A DNA stretch of 64,000 bases, taken from positions 1 to 64,000 of the forward strand of contig JADKFC010000012.1 of NCBI GenBank assembly GCA_016717655.1, given 5' to 3'. The translations under genes and the position numbers were made by a program. Under the pieces are notes generated by a model. The model had not been told where the DNA came from, made no database searches, and saw only the letters and a list, made by a program, of their open reading frames with translations. Below, piece by piece: positions 45,441 through 53,661 of this stretch (positions are counted from its first letter, which is position 1; each line of letters opens with the position of its first letter). The stretch comes from Saprospiraceae bacterium (lineage in GTDB: Bacteria > Bacteroidota > Bacteroidia > Chitinophagales > Saprospiraceae).

Positions 45441-47501
45441 ATGTATAAATTAAAACATGAAATGAAACACAACAAGATGTTTTTTCTACTGCTCGGTTTA
45501 TTGTTTTCATGGAGTTTGCCTGCACAGGACAGAGCTGCCTGGATGGTGGAGACCACCAGCATTGATCCCGCGAACTATTATGGAGTAACACTGGCCAACG
45601 GAGTAACCGGCATCGTTTCTTCCGCAGAGCCGCTCAAAGTGAAAGACGTGGTTTTAAACGGTGCATACGACTATTATCAACGGGGTCGGGTTTCCAACAT
45701 ATTGAAAGGGTTTAACCACCTCAACATGAATTTAGATATCGACGGTCGCCGACTAGGAGCAGGCAATGTGCAAAACTATGTGCAGAGTCTTGACATGGAA
45801 ACAGCCCAGCTCATCACCCGATTTACTATAGAAGATAAAGCAGAGGTAAGCACCACCATGATGGCGCTGAGACACCTGCCATATACAGCCATGGCCACCA
45901 TGACCATAACGGCTAAAAAAGACATTACCATAACCCCCATGAGCGTAATAGAAGCGCCGGTTCACTTGACAGATGTGAGAAATTATTACGCAGAAATAGA
46001 CCGGCCGCACGCACTGATCCGACTGCTCACGTCGGTAGGGAAGAGTCCGTCGGGTAAGCTTCGCTTAGCAGCCAGCAATTCATTTATTTTTGAAGAGGGC
46101 CACGGAAAGGAGCCAAGGGTCATACATGAAGATTGGGATTACAACATGCACCTTGCCAAATTTAGCAAACAATTAAATGCGGGAGAAGTATATACGTTTT
46201 CAATTGTAGCATCCAGCTGTGCCAGCAATCAATATGATGATCCACACAATGAAGCAGAGAGGCTTACCATCTTTGCTGCACTGGAAGGCCGGGAACGCTT
46301 GCTGAAAAGGCACTTGGAGGCGTGGAAAGAAATTTGGAAGAGCAATGTGACCGTAGAAGGAAACACAGGGGTAACCCGCGACATTCGATTTGCCCTTTAC
46401 CACCTTTATTCCTTTTCAAGAGAGGGTACGGCTTATAGTCTGAGTCCAATGGGCTTATCGGGATTGGGATACAATGGTCACGTTTTTTGGGATACCGAAC
46501 TGTGGATGTATCCGCCCATGTTGCTGATGCAGCCGGAGATGGCCAAATCCTTTCTTGAATACAGATTCCAAAGATTAGAGGCGGCCAAAAAGAATGCATT
46601 TTCGCATGGCTATAAAGGTGCCATGTTTCCATGGGAGTCATCGGCAGAAGGCAGTGAAGACACCCCTGTATGGGCGCTAACCGGACCCTTTCAACACCAC
46701 ATAACCGGGTGTGTCGGGTGGGCATTTTGGAAATATTATCAAGTGACAAAAGATAAGACCTGGCTCAAAGAAAGAGGCTGGCCGGTATTAAAAGAGGTGG
46801 CCGATTTTTGGGCGAGCAGAGTGGAAAGAAATGGCCCGGGAAGGTATGACATCAACAACGTAATAGGAGCCAACGAGTGGCAGGAAAACATAGACAACAA
46901 TGCTTTTACCAATGGCATGGCCATTACCTCTTTGAGATATGCTTCTCAGGCGGCTTTAGAGTTGGGACTTGTACCCAATGCCGATTGGGCACATGTGGCA
47001 GACAACATTCCGATACTCACTTTTCCGGATGGAACCACCAAAGAAAATGCTACTTATGATGGCGTGGAAATCAAACAGGCAGATGCCAATTTATTGTCTT
47101 ACCCACTTAACATTGTTTCAGACCCCCAAAAAATAAAACAAGATCTGGAGTATTATTTGCCACGGTATTCAAAAGAAGGGCCTGCCATGGGAGCTGCGAT
47201 TCTGGCAGTGCTGTATTGCAGGTTGGGAGAATACGAAAAGGCAGCAAAAATATTTGCATCCAGTTACAAGCCCAATGAAGTTCCTCCCTTTGGTGTTATA
47301 TCAGAAACAGCAGGTGGTACCAACCCCTATTTTGCTACCGGCGCAGGAGGTATGTTGCAGGCGGTAATCAATGGTTTTGGAGGGCTGAGTATAACCGATA
47401 AGGGCGTGGAACAAAAACAGGGCTCTTTGCCCAAGGGCTGGAAAAAACTCACCATAACCGGAGTGGGAGCAGAAAACAAAACCTTTGAAGTGAAAGAATG
47501 A
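45441..47501 (+). CDS. Secreted glycoside hydrolase family 65-like enzyme
   Basis: A 686-residue protein; the start may be 45441 or 45462, and both give a signal peptide ending in SWSLPAQ. The GH65 N-terminal beta-sandwich is followed by the catalytic (alpha/alpha)6 barrel, with GHVFWDTELWMYPPMLL (about residues 350-366). The catalytic acid is E479 in VIGANEWQENIDNNAFTNG. The C-terminal cap includes ETAGGTNPYFATGAGGML. GH65 enzymes act on alpha-glucosides such as maltose, trehalose or kojibiose, usually as intracellular phosphorylases. An export signal suggests a periplasmic enzyme, perhaps a hydrolase. It overlaps the downstream esterase gene by four bases and begins the glycan locus. Confidence 0.88.
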   Translation: MYKLKHEMKHNKMFFLLLGLLFSWSLPAQDRAAWMVETTSIDPANYYGVTLANGVTGIVSSAEPLKVKDVVLNGAYDYYQRGRVSNILKGFNHLNMNLDIDGRRLGAGNVQNYVQSLDMETAQLITRFTIEDKAEVSTTMMALRHLPYTAMATMTITAKKDITITPMSVIEAPVHLTDVRNYYAEIDRPHALIRLLTSVGKSPSGKLRLAASNSFIFEEGHGKEPRVIHEDWDYNMHLAKFSKQLNAGEVYTFSIVASSCASNQYDDPHNEAERLTIFAALEGRERLLKRHLEAWKEIWKSNVTVEGNTGVTRDIRFALYHLYSFSREGTAYSLSPMGLSGLGYNGHVFWDTELWMYPPMLLMQPEMAKSFLEYRFQRLEAAKKNAFSHGYKGAMFPWESSAEGSEDTPVWALTGPFQHHITGCVGWAFWKYYQVTKDKTWLKERGWPVLKEVADFWASRVERNGPGRYDINNVIGANEWQENIDNNAFTNGMAITSLRYASQAALELGLVPNADWAHVADNIPILTFPDGTTKENATYDGVEIKQADANLLSYPLNIVSDPQKIKQDLEYYLPRYSKEGPAMGAAILAVLYCRLGEYEKAAKIFASSYKPNEVPPFGVISETAGGTNPYFATGAGGMLQAVINGFGGLSITDKGVEQKQGSLPKGWKKLTITGVGAENKTFEVKE

Positions 47502-48346
47502 TGCAGTGTAAATCTGGTCTCGTATGGGTGTTTATGTTGCTTTCTTTTTGCGTGAAGGCACAAAATGTTGTGCAGGAAAGCACACCCATCACCATAGGTG
47601 AAAGCCTACGTATTGATTCAAAAATAATGGCCGAATCCAGACAGATCAACATCTACCTGCCGGCTGAATTCAACAAAGAAGAAGCAAAAAAATACGGTGT
47701 GGTCTATTTGCTGGATGGTGGCTTGGACGAAGACTTTGTTCATACCACGGGATTGGTTCAATATGCCAACTTTCCCTGGATCCAACATCTTCCACCCGTC
47801 ATCGTGGTGGGCATCGTCAACACAGACAGGAAAAGAGATATGACTTTTCCGACATCACAAGCCAATGAAAAGAAAAAATTTCCAACAAGCGGAGGAGCGG
47901 CCAGGTTTATTGACTTTATTGAAAAAGAAGTTAGGGTCCTTGTGAAGAATCGTTACATGGTAGAGGGGCCCAGTTTTTTAATTGGTCAGTCATTGGCAGG
48001 ACTTTTGGCAACAGAAGTGGTGATGACCAGGCCTTCCCTGTTCGACAATTACATCATAGTGAGTCCGAGTGTTTGGTGGGACAATGGATCTATCTTAAAA
48101 AGAGAAGCGTCGGAGCTGGGTCAACAAAGGGCAAATATATATCTGGCAGTTGGTCAAGAAGGATTGGCACCTTGTGAAGAACCCCATGTTATGGAAGTAG
48201 ATGTCAATTTGTTGGCAGAAAAAATCAAAGCCAAGTTGCCAAAAGAAACCCGTTTTTATTTTGATTATTTGCCAGCGGAGAATCACGCCACCATTGGTCA
48301 CCAGGCTATGTATAATGCGATTAGGTGGTTAGCATCTAAGCCCTAA
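47498..48346 (+). CDS. Secreted alpha/beta-hydrolase, esterase D/enterochelin-esterase-like
   Basis: A 282-residue protein with a signal peptide (MMQCKSGLVWVFMLLSFCVK). It has the putative-esterase pattern: INIYLPAEFNKEEAKKYGVV, the oxyanion region VVYLLDGGLDEDF, nucleophile in FLIGQSLAGLLATE (about residues 160-173), then VSPSVWWDNGS and the histidine in LPAENHATIGHQ. Likely removes acyl groups from a carbohydrate or other ester. It overlaps the GH65 gene by four bases (ATGA), so the two are translationally coupled. It converges with susD. Confidence 0.82.
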   Translation: MMQCKSGLVWVFMLLSFCVKAQNVVQESTPITIGESLRIDSKIMAESRQINIYLPAEFNKEEAKKYGVVYLLDGGLDEDFVHTTGLVQYANFPWIQHLPPVIVVGIVNTDRKRDMTFPTSQANEKKKFPTSGGAARFIDFIEKEVRVLVKNRYMVEGPSFLIGQSLAGLLATEVVMTRPSLFDNYIIVSPSVWWDNGSILKREASELGQQRANIYLAVGQEGLAPCEEPHVMEVDVNLLAEKIKAKLPKETRFYFDYLPAENHATIGHQAMYNAIRWLASKP

Positions 48347-48360
48347 TACAGAAATACAAG

Positions 48361-48390
48361 AAAAAAAAAGGGGCGACAATTTGCCGCCCC
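48361..48390 (-). terminator. Terminator of the susC-susD unit
   Basis: The minus strand reads GGGGCGGCAAATTGTCGCCCC-like stem sequence (48370-48375 with 48385-48390 as the core pairs) followed by a T run (the poly-A at 48361-48369). It lies just after the susD stop. It may also affect the convergent esterase transcript. Confidence 0.7.
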
Positions 48391-48398
48391 CGTGAAGG

Positions 48399-50576
48399 TT
48401 AGTATCCTTCGTTTTGTTTTAAGTTTGGATTAGCGCCAAGGTCGGCCGATGGGATCGGGAAGACGTTATAGGTTGGTGCTACCGTTTTACCATCTTTAAC
48501 ACCTCCTTTCCATTGCCACAGATAGCTGCCATCGCTAAACTGTCCAAATCTAACCAAGTCTGTTCTGCGGTGGCCTTCCCAGTAAAGCTCTCTTGCCCTT
48601 TCGTCCAAAAGATACTCGTAGGTAAGTTCAGCTGCCGTGATGTTGCCCACCTTGCCGGAATAAGCACGTTCTCTGACCGCATTCACATAAGCAACCGCCT
48701 GGTTTTTATCGCCGTTGGATCTCATGATGGCTTCTGCTGCCATAAGATAAACATCTGCGAGTCTGAACATAGGGAAGTCTGTGTCGGGGAAGTCAGAATC
48801 CTTGCCGGGAGCTCCGGTAGAAGTTACATTTTTGAACTTATTAACGGCGATACCATCAGTAAATATTGAAAGGTCATTGATGTCAAGGTTTTGTCCGTTG
48901 GTATAAAACATTGGTCTTCTGTCAAAGCCGGTGAGGCGATCAGAATACGTATAGTCAGGCTTATCAACGTCGAGGAAGAGTTCGTGACCACCGGGTTTAC
49001 CAACCGTGATTGCGTTGGCGTTGGAAGTAAGAATGGCATTACCGTCTTTGTCCCCCAACAAATCACCTCGGTTGTTTTTGAAAACAAAACTACCGGATCC
49101 GAGATCAAGGGTCGCTTTGACCGTCCGGGTTTTAGCATCCCAGGCCATCGCTACATCGGTGCCACCGGTTGCGCTGCCGGAAACAAACCAATCTGTTTTC
49201 TGGATAGAGTACTTCTTGGTTTTATTATCTACGCGAATATAATGCAAGCCGGCTTCAGGAACGACGATTTTAGCACCACCTGTTTCTAAGGTTCCGTCTG
49301 CATTGTTATCTCCCAGTTTAGGAGCGGTATTAGAAGAAATGGTGGTGAAATACAATTCTGTATTGGCAGTAGCAAAATAAAGATGGCCCTCATAAATGCT
49401 GCTGTTTTTGACACCTTCTGACAGTGAATTGTCGGTATCGGTAGCGTCAAAATTCTGGTGTGAGCCAGGAACATACATCTTTTTGTATTTCACGGTTTCG
49501 CCCTGATTAAATTCAGTAACAACACCTGTAAGATCGGCAGGGAATTTTTCTACCAACTGTCTTGTGGTACGAGAACCGCCCCAGCCACTGGCTACACCTG
49601 AAGCAGAGGGGTCCATAGAACCACCAATGCCGGCACGAATAATAAAGGTGGTACCTCCCCAGGTACGGGTATTGATACCATCATAGGCAACCGGGAAAAT
49701 AATTTCAGGTGAGGTGTGGTTGTCTGACAAAAACAAGTTTTTGTAATTGGGGTCTAAAGAATAACCAGAACCCAGAACCTTCTGACAAACGGCGGTACAT
49801 TCTGTGTATTTTTTCTGACCCGTATATACTTCGTGGTTTAGGTAAAGTTTGGCTAAAAGGGTCCAAACAGCAGCTCTGTCAACACGGCCGTATTCATTTC
49901 CCTTAGGTGGGGCCACTTCGTTTTCAATGGCCAGCAACTCAGACTCAATATAAGCTGCCAGGTCGGTAGCATTGGTTTGGGTAGGAAAGAAAGAACCCAC
50001 CTTGTCGTTTTCTGTAACAAAGGGAACATTTCTAAACATGTCTAAAGCATGCCAATAGCTCAGAGCGCGAAGAAACCTGGCTTCTGCCCTGAAAGTTTTA
50101 ACCTGTGCCTTCAATGCATCGTCCGCTCCCCGTGAGGTTAACTTTTCATCAGAGGTTTCTCTGATAAACTCATTGCAAAGAGAAATTTGATAAAAGATAC
50201 GACTGTAAAAAGCGTAAATGAGACCGTCGGTTTCCGTCCATGTCTGGTTGTGGAAGTCTTTGATGGTTTGGTCATTCCAGCCAATAACCGCCTCGTCAGT
50301 GGTCAGTTCCTGGTGGTACCAGAAACCCCTGAGGTATTGTCCGAAACCTTCGTCGATGCCTTCGATATCGGGTTGACCAGCGGCACCTTGCTGACCGGAT
50401 ACTGCAAATCCGGCATATACTTTGGCCAATACCTTTCGGTATGAAGTGGCGTCTTTGTACACTGCGTCTGCTGTAAACACATCTTTATCCAGGGGTACTG
50501 TATCGAGGTCGTTAAAGCAAGAAGAAAAAACAAGTGTACATATAGTAATCAGGCTTAAAATCGATGATTTTTTCAT
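48399..50576 (-). CDS. SusD/RagB-type glycan-binding lipoprotein with an inserted SusE/F-like domain
   Basis: A 725-residue surface lipoprotein; the signal peptide ends at the lipobox FSSC (Cys20). The SusD N-terminal part (about residues 25-330) has the tetratricopeptide-like AEARFLRALSYWHALDMFRN segment. The C-terminal part (about 560-725) has MFRLADVYLMAAEAIMRSNG and ARELYWEGHRRTDLVRFGQF. Between them, about 390-555 is an insertion with AGLHYIRVDNKTKKYSI and GSGSFVFKNNRGDLLGDKDG, resembling a SusE/F starch-binding domain. Normal SusD length is about 500-550 residues, so the insertion is clear. It delivers oligosaccharides to the SusC partner encoded 22 bases upstream. Confidence 0.88.
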   Translation of the reverse strand: MKKSSILSLITICTLVFSSCFNDLDTVPLDKDVFTADAVYKDATSYRKVLAKVYAGFAVSGQQGAAGQPDIEGIDEGFGQYLRGFWYHQELTTDEAVIGWNDQTIKDFHNQTWTETDGLIYAFYSRIFYQISLCNEFIRETSDEKLTSRGADDALKAQVKTFRAEARFLRALSYWHALDMFRNVPFVTENDKVGSFFPTQTNATDLAAYIESELLAIENEVAPPKGNEYGRVDRAAVWTLLAKLYLNHEVYTGQKKYTECTAVCQKVLGSGYSLDPNYKNLFLSDNHTSPEIIFPVAYDGINTRTWGGTTFIIRAGIGGSMDPSASGVASGWGGSRTTRQLVEKFPADLTGVVTEFNQGETVKYKKMYVPGSHQNFDATDTDNSLSEGVKNSSIYEGHLYFATANTELYFTTISSNTAPKLGDNNADGTLETGGAKIVVPEAGLHYIRVDNKTKKYSIQKTDWFVSGSATGGTDVAMAWDAKTRTVKATLDLGSGSFVFKNNRGDLLGDKDGNAILTSNANAITVGKPGGHELFLDVDKPDYTYSDRLTGFDRRPMFYTNGQNLDINDLSIFTDGIAVNKFKNVTSTGAPGKDSDFPDTDFPMFRLADVYLMAAEAIMRSNGDKNQAVAYVNAVRERAYSGKVGNITAAELTYEYLLDERARELYWEGHRRTDLVRFGQFSDGSYLWQWKGGVKDGKTVAPTYNVFPIPSADLGANPNLKQNEGY

Positions 50577-50598
50577 GATTTGTGTCTTTTTCTAAAGT

Positions 50599-53562
50599 TT
50601 AAAAATTAACAGATACACCGGCCAGGAAGGTCCTTGGTCTGGGATAAATGTTATTGTCTATGCCATTGCCTATTTCAGGATCCAGGCCGTCGTACTTGGT
50701 TACAACAATTGGGTTCTGCACGGTAGTGTAAACCCTTAGTCCGTTGAATACCTTCTCAAAGTTGTAAGCCAGGGTAATGTGGTCCATTCTGAAAAACGAA
50801 GCATCCCTAACGTAGTGGTCGCTAAAAGTAAGTTTACTTTGATCAACTACGTTGTTATCAATGGCAGCCTGGTGGATATTCCATAAAACGGCGTTAGAGG
50901 CAAAGGCCCGAGCCTGATAACCCATGTCGGTTTGAACGTTGTTGTAAACATAGTTGCCCAGATTGGCTCTTCCAGCAAAACTCAGATCAAAGTTTTTGAT
51001 GTGGATAGATCCTGTTAAACCTAAGGTTAGATATGGGTTGGGGCTTTTGAAGTGATAAAAGTCAGAGCTATTGACAACACCATCACCATTGACATCTTCA
51101 AACTGTCCTTCAAGGATGTTGCCTTGTTCATCGTATTTTTGTTTGTAAACATAAAATGAACTTGGAGCATAGCCCACTGAGTGAATTTGAATGTTACTAC
51201 CCACTCCACCGGCAATGCCTCCTGTAGCAATGCCTTTGTAGGTAGGATCATCAACAGCTGTAAGTTTGGTAATCTTTGGTTGGTTGTGAGTAACATTGAT
51301 GGAGAGATCGAGCCATGAAGTAGGGGTTGTATTAAGTATAACTTCGATGCCCTTGTTTTCCATATTACCCACATTGGTGGTAATGAAGTTGGTCAGGTTG
51401 GTGCCGGCAGGAACCGGAATTCTGTTGAGCAGGTCTTTGGTGAGTTTGTGGTAAATGTCCACAGATCCGGTCAATTTGTTTTTAATCAAAGAAAAGTCTA
51501 CTGCCAGATTGTAAGTCGAAGTTTCCTCCCATTTGATGTTGGCATCATAACCATTGGGTCTGAGTGTGGTTACAAATTCATTGCCGAACTGATATTGAGC
51601 ATTAGGCGTACCCACCTGGTATCGGGCCAGATAAGCATAGTAATCGCCTATATCTTGTTGACCGGTTACTCCCCATCCTGTTCTGAGTTTAACGCTGTTG
51701 AGATAGTTATTGTCGTTGTCGATCAGTTTAACAGCAAGGGCGGCAGCCGGGAAAAAGCCCCAACGGGCATCAGGTGAAAATCTGGAGGTGCCGTCTCTTC
51801 GCAATGAAAATGTTAAAAAGTACCGATCGTTGTAGTCGTAGTTTAACCTTGAAAACAATGAAACCAGGAAGTATTCGGCAGGATCTCTGTTTTCTGATGT
51901 TTCGGCCGGTGTGCCAGCAGTATCGGTGTTTTTGTAATAATTTTCTACATAAAAACGTTGCCAGGAATATCCACCCATGATGTCAAAGGTGTGATTGCCA
52001 CTGTCTTTTTTATAATTGAGGTAGGACTCTAAGATGGTGTTCTTTTTGGTTTGAGTATAAAAGTTATTTACCCCACCCCCATTGATGGCATCAAAAGCAA
52101 ATGCTGCCGTATTGGGAACAATAACAGTACCCTCTCCTTTAGCCTGGTCATGACCCAACGAAAGATTGAGACGCAAGTCTTTGAGGAACCACATGCGGTA
52201 GTCAAAGCTTGCATTGGCAATGTATTGATTAACGGTAGAGTTGTCGTCTCTCATTTCAAGCAGGGCTATCGGGTTGGTAGGGGCAATGGGGTTTGGATTG
52301 CCATTGGCCGGAACCGTCCAGGCAGTATATCCGGCATATTTAGAAGTGGCATCATATGGACCCCTTGTAGGGTCAAAGTTGAGAGAGTTGCCAATCGCAC
52401 CACGGTCGGCAAAGTGGTTTTTATTGAGCATTGCTTTGAAGTGAAGATTCACCTGTAGAGCATTGTCAAAAAAGCCGGGATTGAGGTTGATTGCAGTGGT
52501 GTATCGTTTGAAGTTATCCGTTTTCAACAATCCGTTTTTATCGGTATAACCAACGGACAAACGATAAGGAAACTGTTTGATGGCACCGGAGAGTCCTATG
52601 TTGTGATCCATTCCGGTGGCATTTTGGTAGATCAATTCCTGCCAGTCAACATTGTCAGCGCCCAGAAGTTGGATGGCTGCGTGTTGTTGGTCAATGGGTT
52701 TAGAAGGATCGTACTTGTATTTTGTATTGATAAAGTCTCTGTATTCATTGGCAGAAAGCACATCTACTTTATTGTACTTTGTTCCAACAGAGAAATTACC
52801 ATTGTAGCTTAAAGAAAGTTTGCTTCCTACAGAGCCCTTTTTGGTGGTGATAAGGATAACCCCACCGGCAGCCCTGTTGCCATAAATAGCGGTTGCAGAG
52901 GCGTCTTTGAGGACGCTCATTGCAGCGATGTCGTTGGGGTTGATGATGTTGAGCGGATTCCTGCTGCCGGAGACACCTCCGTTGTCAAGAGGGATGCCGT
53001 CTACCACAATAAGAGGGTCGTTGGTGGCAGATAGTGAAGATTCACCCCGAATCCTGATTTTTGAACCCGCACCCGGGCTTCCTTCTGTGGTAATACTTAC
53101 ACCAGCCACCTTACCTGCGATCAGTTCCTGTGCACCTGTGATGGCACCCCGGTTGAACTTTTCAGAGGTAACCGCCTGGATGGCTCCCGTGGCATCGTCT
53201 CTTTTAACCGTGCCATAGCCGATAACTATTACATCCTCCAGGACCTGACCAGCCATTAGAGCGACGTTAATCGTAGAAAGAGATGTGACATCAAATTCTT
53301 GCGAGGTGTAGCCGGTATAACTGACTACAATCATTTTGGTTTGTGGGCCTAATTCAAGCGCAAAAGCACCGTCAAAATCGGTAACGGTACCGTGAGCTGG
53401 ATTCTCTTTCAAAACAATATTTGCTCCAATCAGGGGCTCACTGGTTGTTGCATCTGTTACAACCCCCTTGACAACCCGTTGTCCAAATAATATTTCGCTG
53501 ACTAAAATTGTAAAAAACAATAATAAGTAATGGCCCTTCGATTTGAAATTTTGGCTTCTCAT
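50599..53562 (-). CDS. SusC/RagA-type TonB-linked outer-membrane transporter
   Basis: A 987-residue TonB-dependent importer. A signal peptide (ending ILFG) is followed by a carboxypeptidase-regulatory-like domain (about residues 28-105: VVKGVVTDATTSEPLIGANI). The TonB-plug domain starts near 110 (VIVIGYGTVKRDDATGAI, then GEQELIAGKVAGVS-like sequence and LKDASATAIYGNRAAGGVIL). The rest is a beta barrel ending in aromatic SVNF. It imports oligosaccharides with the SusD lid. The next gene, susD, follows 22 bases downstream. The divergent SusE/F-like gene starts 99 bases away on the other strand. Confidence 0.95.
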   Translation of the reverse strand: MRSQNFKSKGHYLLLFFTILVSEILFGQRVVKGVVTDATTSEPLIGANIVLKENPAHGTVTDFDGAFALELGPQTKMIVVSYTGYTSQEFDVTSLSTINVALMAGQVLEDVIVIGYGTVKRDDATGAIQAVTSEKFNRGAITGAQELIAGKVAGVSITTEGSPGAGSKIRIRGESSLSATNDPLIVVDGIPLDNGGVSGSRNPLNIINPNDIAAMSVLKDASATAIYGNRAAGGVILITTKKGSVGSKLSLSYNGNFSVGTKYNKVDVLSANEYRDFINTKYKYDPSKPIDQQHAAIQLLGADNVDWQELIYQNATGMDHNIGLSGAIKQFPYRLSVGYTDKNGLLKTDNFKRYTTAINLNPGFFDNALQVNLHFKAMLNKNHFADRGAIGNSLNFDPTRGPYDATSKYAGYTAWTVPANGNPNPIAPTNPIALLEMRDDNSTVNQYIANASFDYRMWFLKDLRLNLSLGHDQAKGEGTVIVPNTAAFAFDAINGGGVNNFYTQTKKNTILESYLNYKKDSGNHTFDIMGGYSWQRFYVENYYKNTDTAGTPAETSENRDPAEYFLVSLFSRLNYDYNDRYFLTFSLRRDGTSRFSPDARWGFFPAAALAVKLIDNDNNYLNSVKLRTGWGVTGQQDIGDYYAYLARYQVGTPNAQYQFGNEFVTTLRPNGYDANIKWEETSTYNLAVDFSLIKNKLTGSVDIYHKLTKDLLNRIPVPAGTNLTNFITTNVGNMENKGIEVILNTTPTSWLDLSINVTHNQPKITKLTAVDDPTYKGIATGGIAGGVGSNIQIHSVGYAPSSFYVYKQKYDEQGNILEGQFEDVNGDGVVNSSDFYHFKSPNPYLTLGLTGSIHIKNFDLSFAGRANLGNYVYNNVQTDMGYQARAFASNAVLWNIHQAAIDNNVVDQSKLTFSDHYVRDASFFRMDHITLAYNFEKVFNGLRVYTTVQNPIVVTKYDGLDPEIGNGIDNNIYPRPRTFLAGVSVNF

Positions 53563-53661
53563 AGAAGTATAATTTTTAATAAATTTATTCGGTAAAATTA
53601 AAAAAATAACTTACTTTGTGTCGCAGTAACAATAACTATTTTTTCACAAAAAATTAAACCA

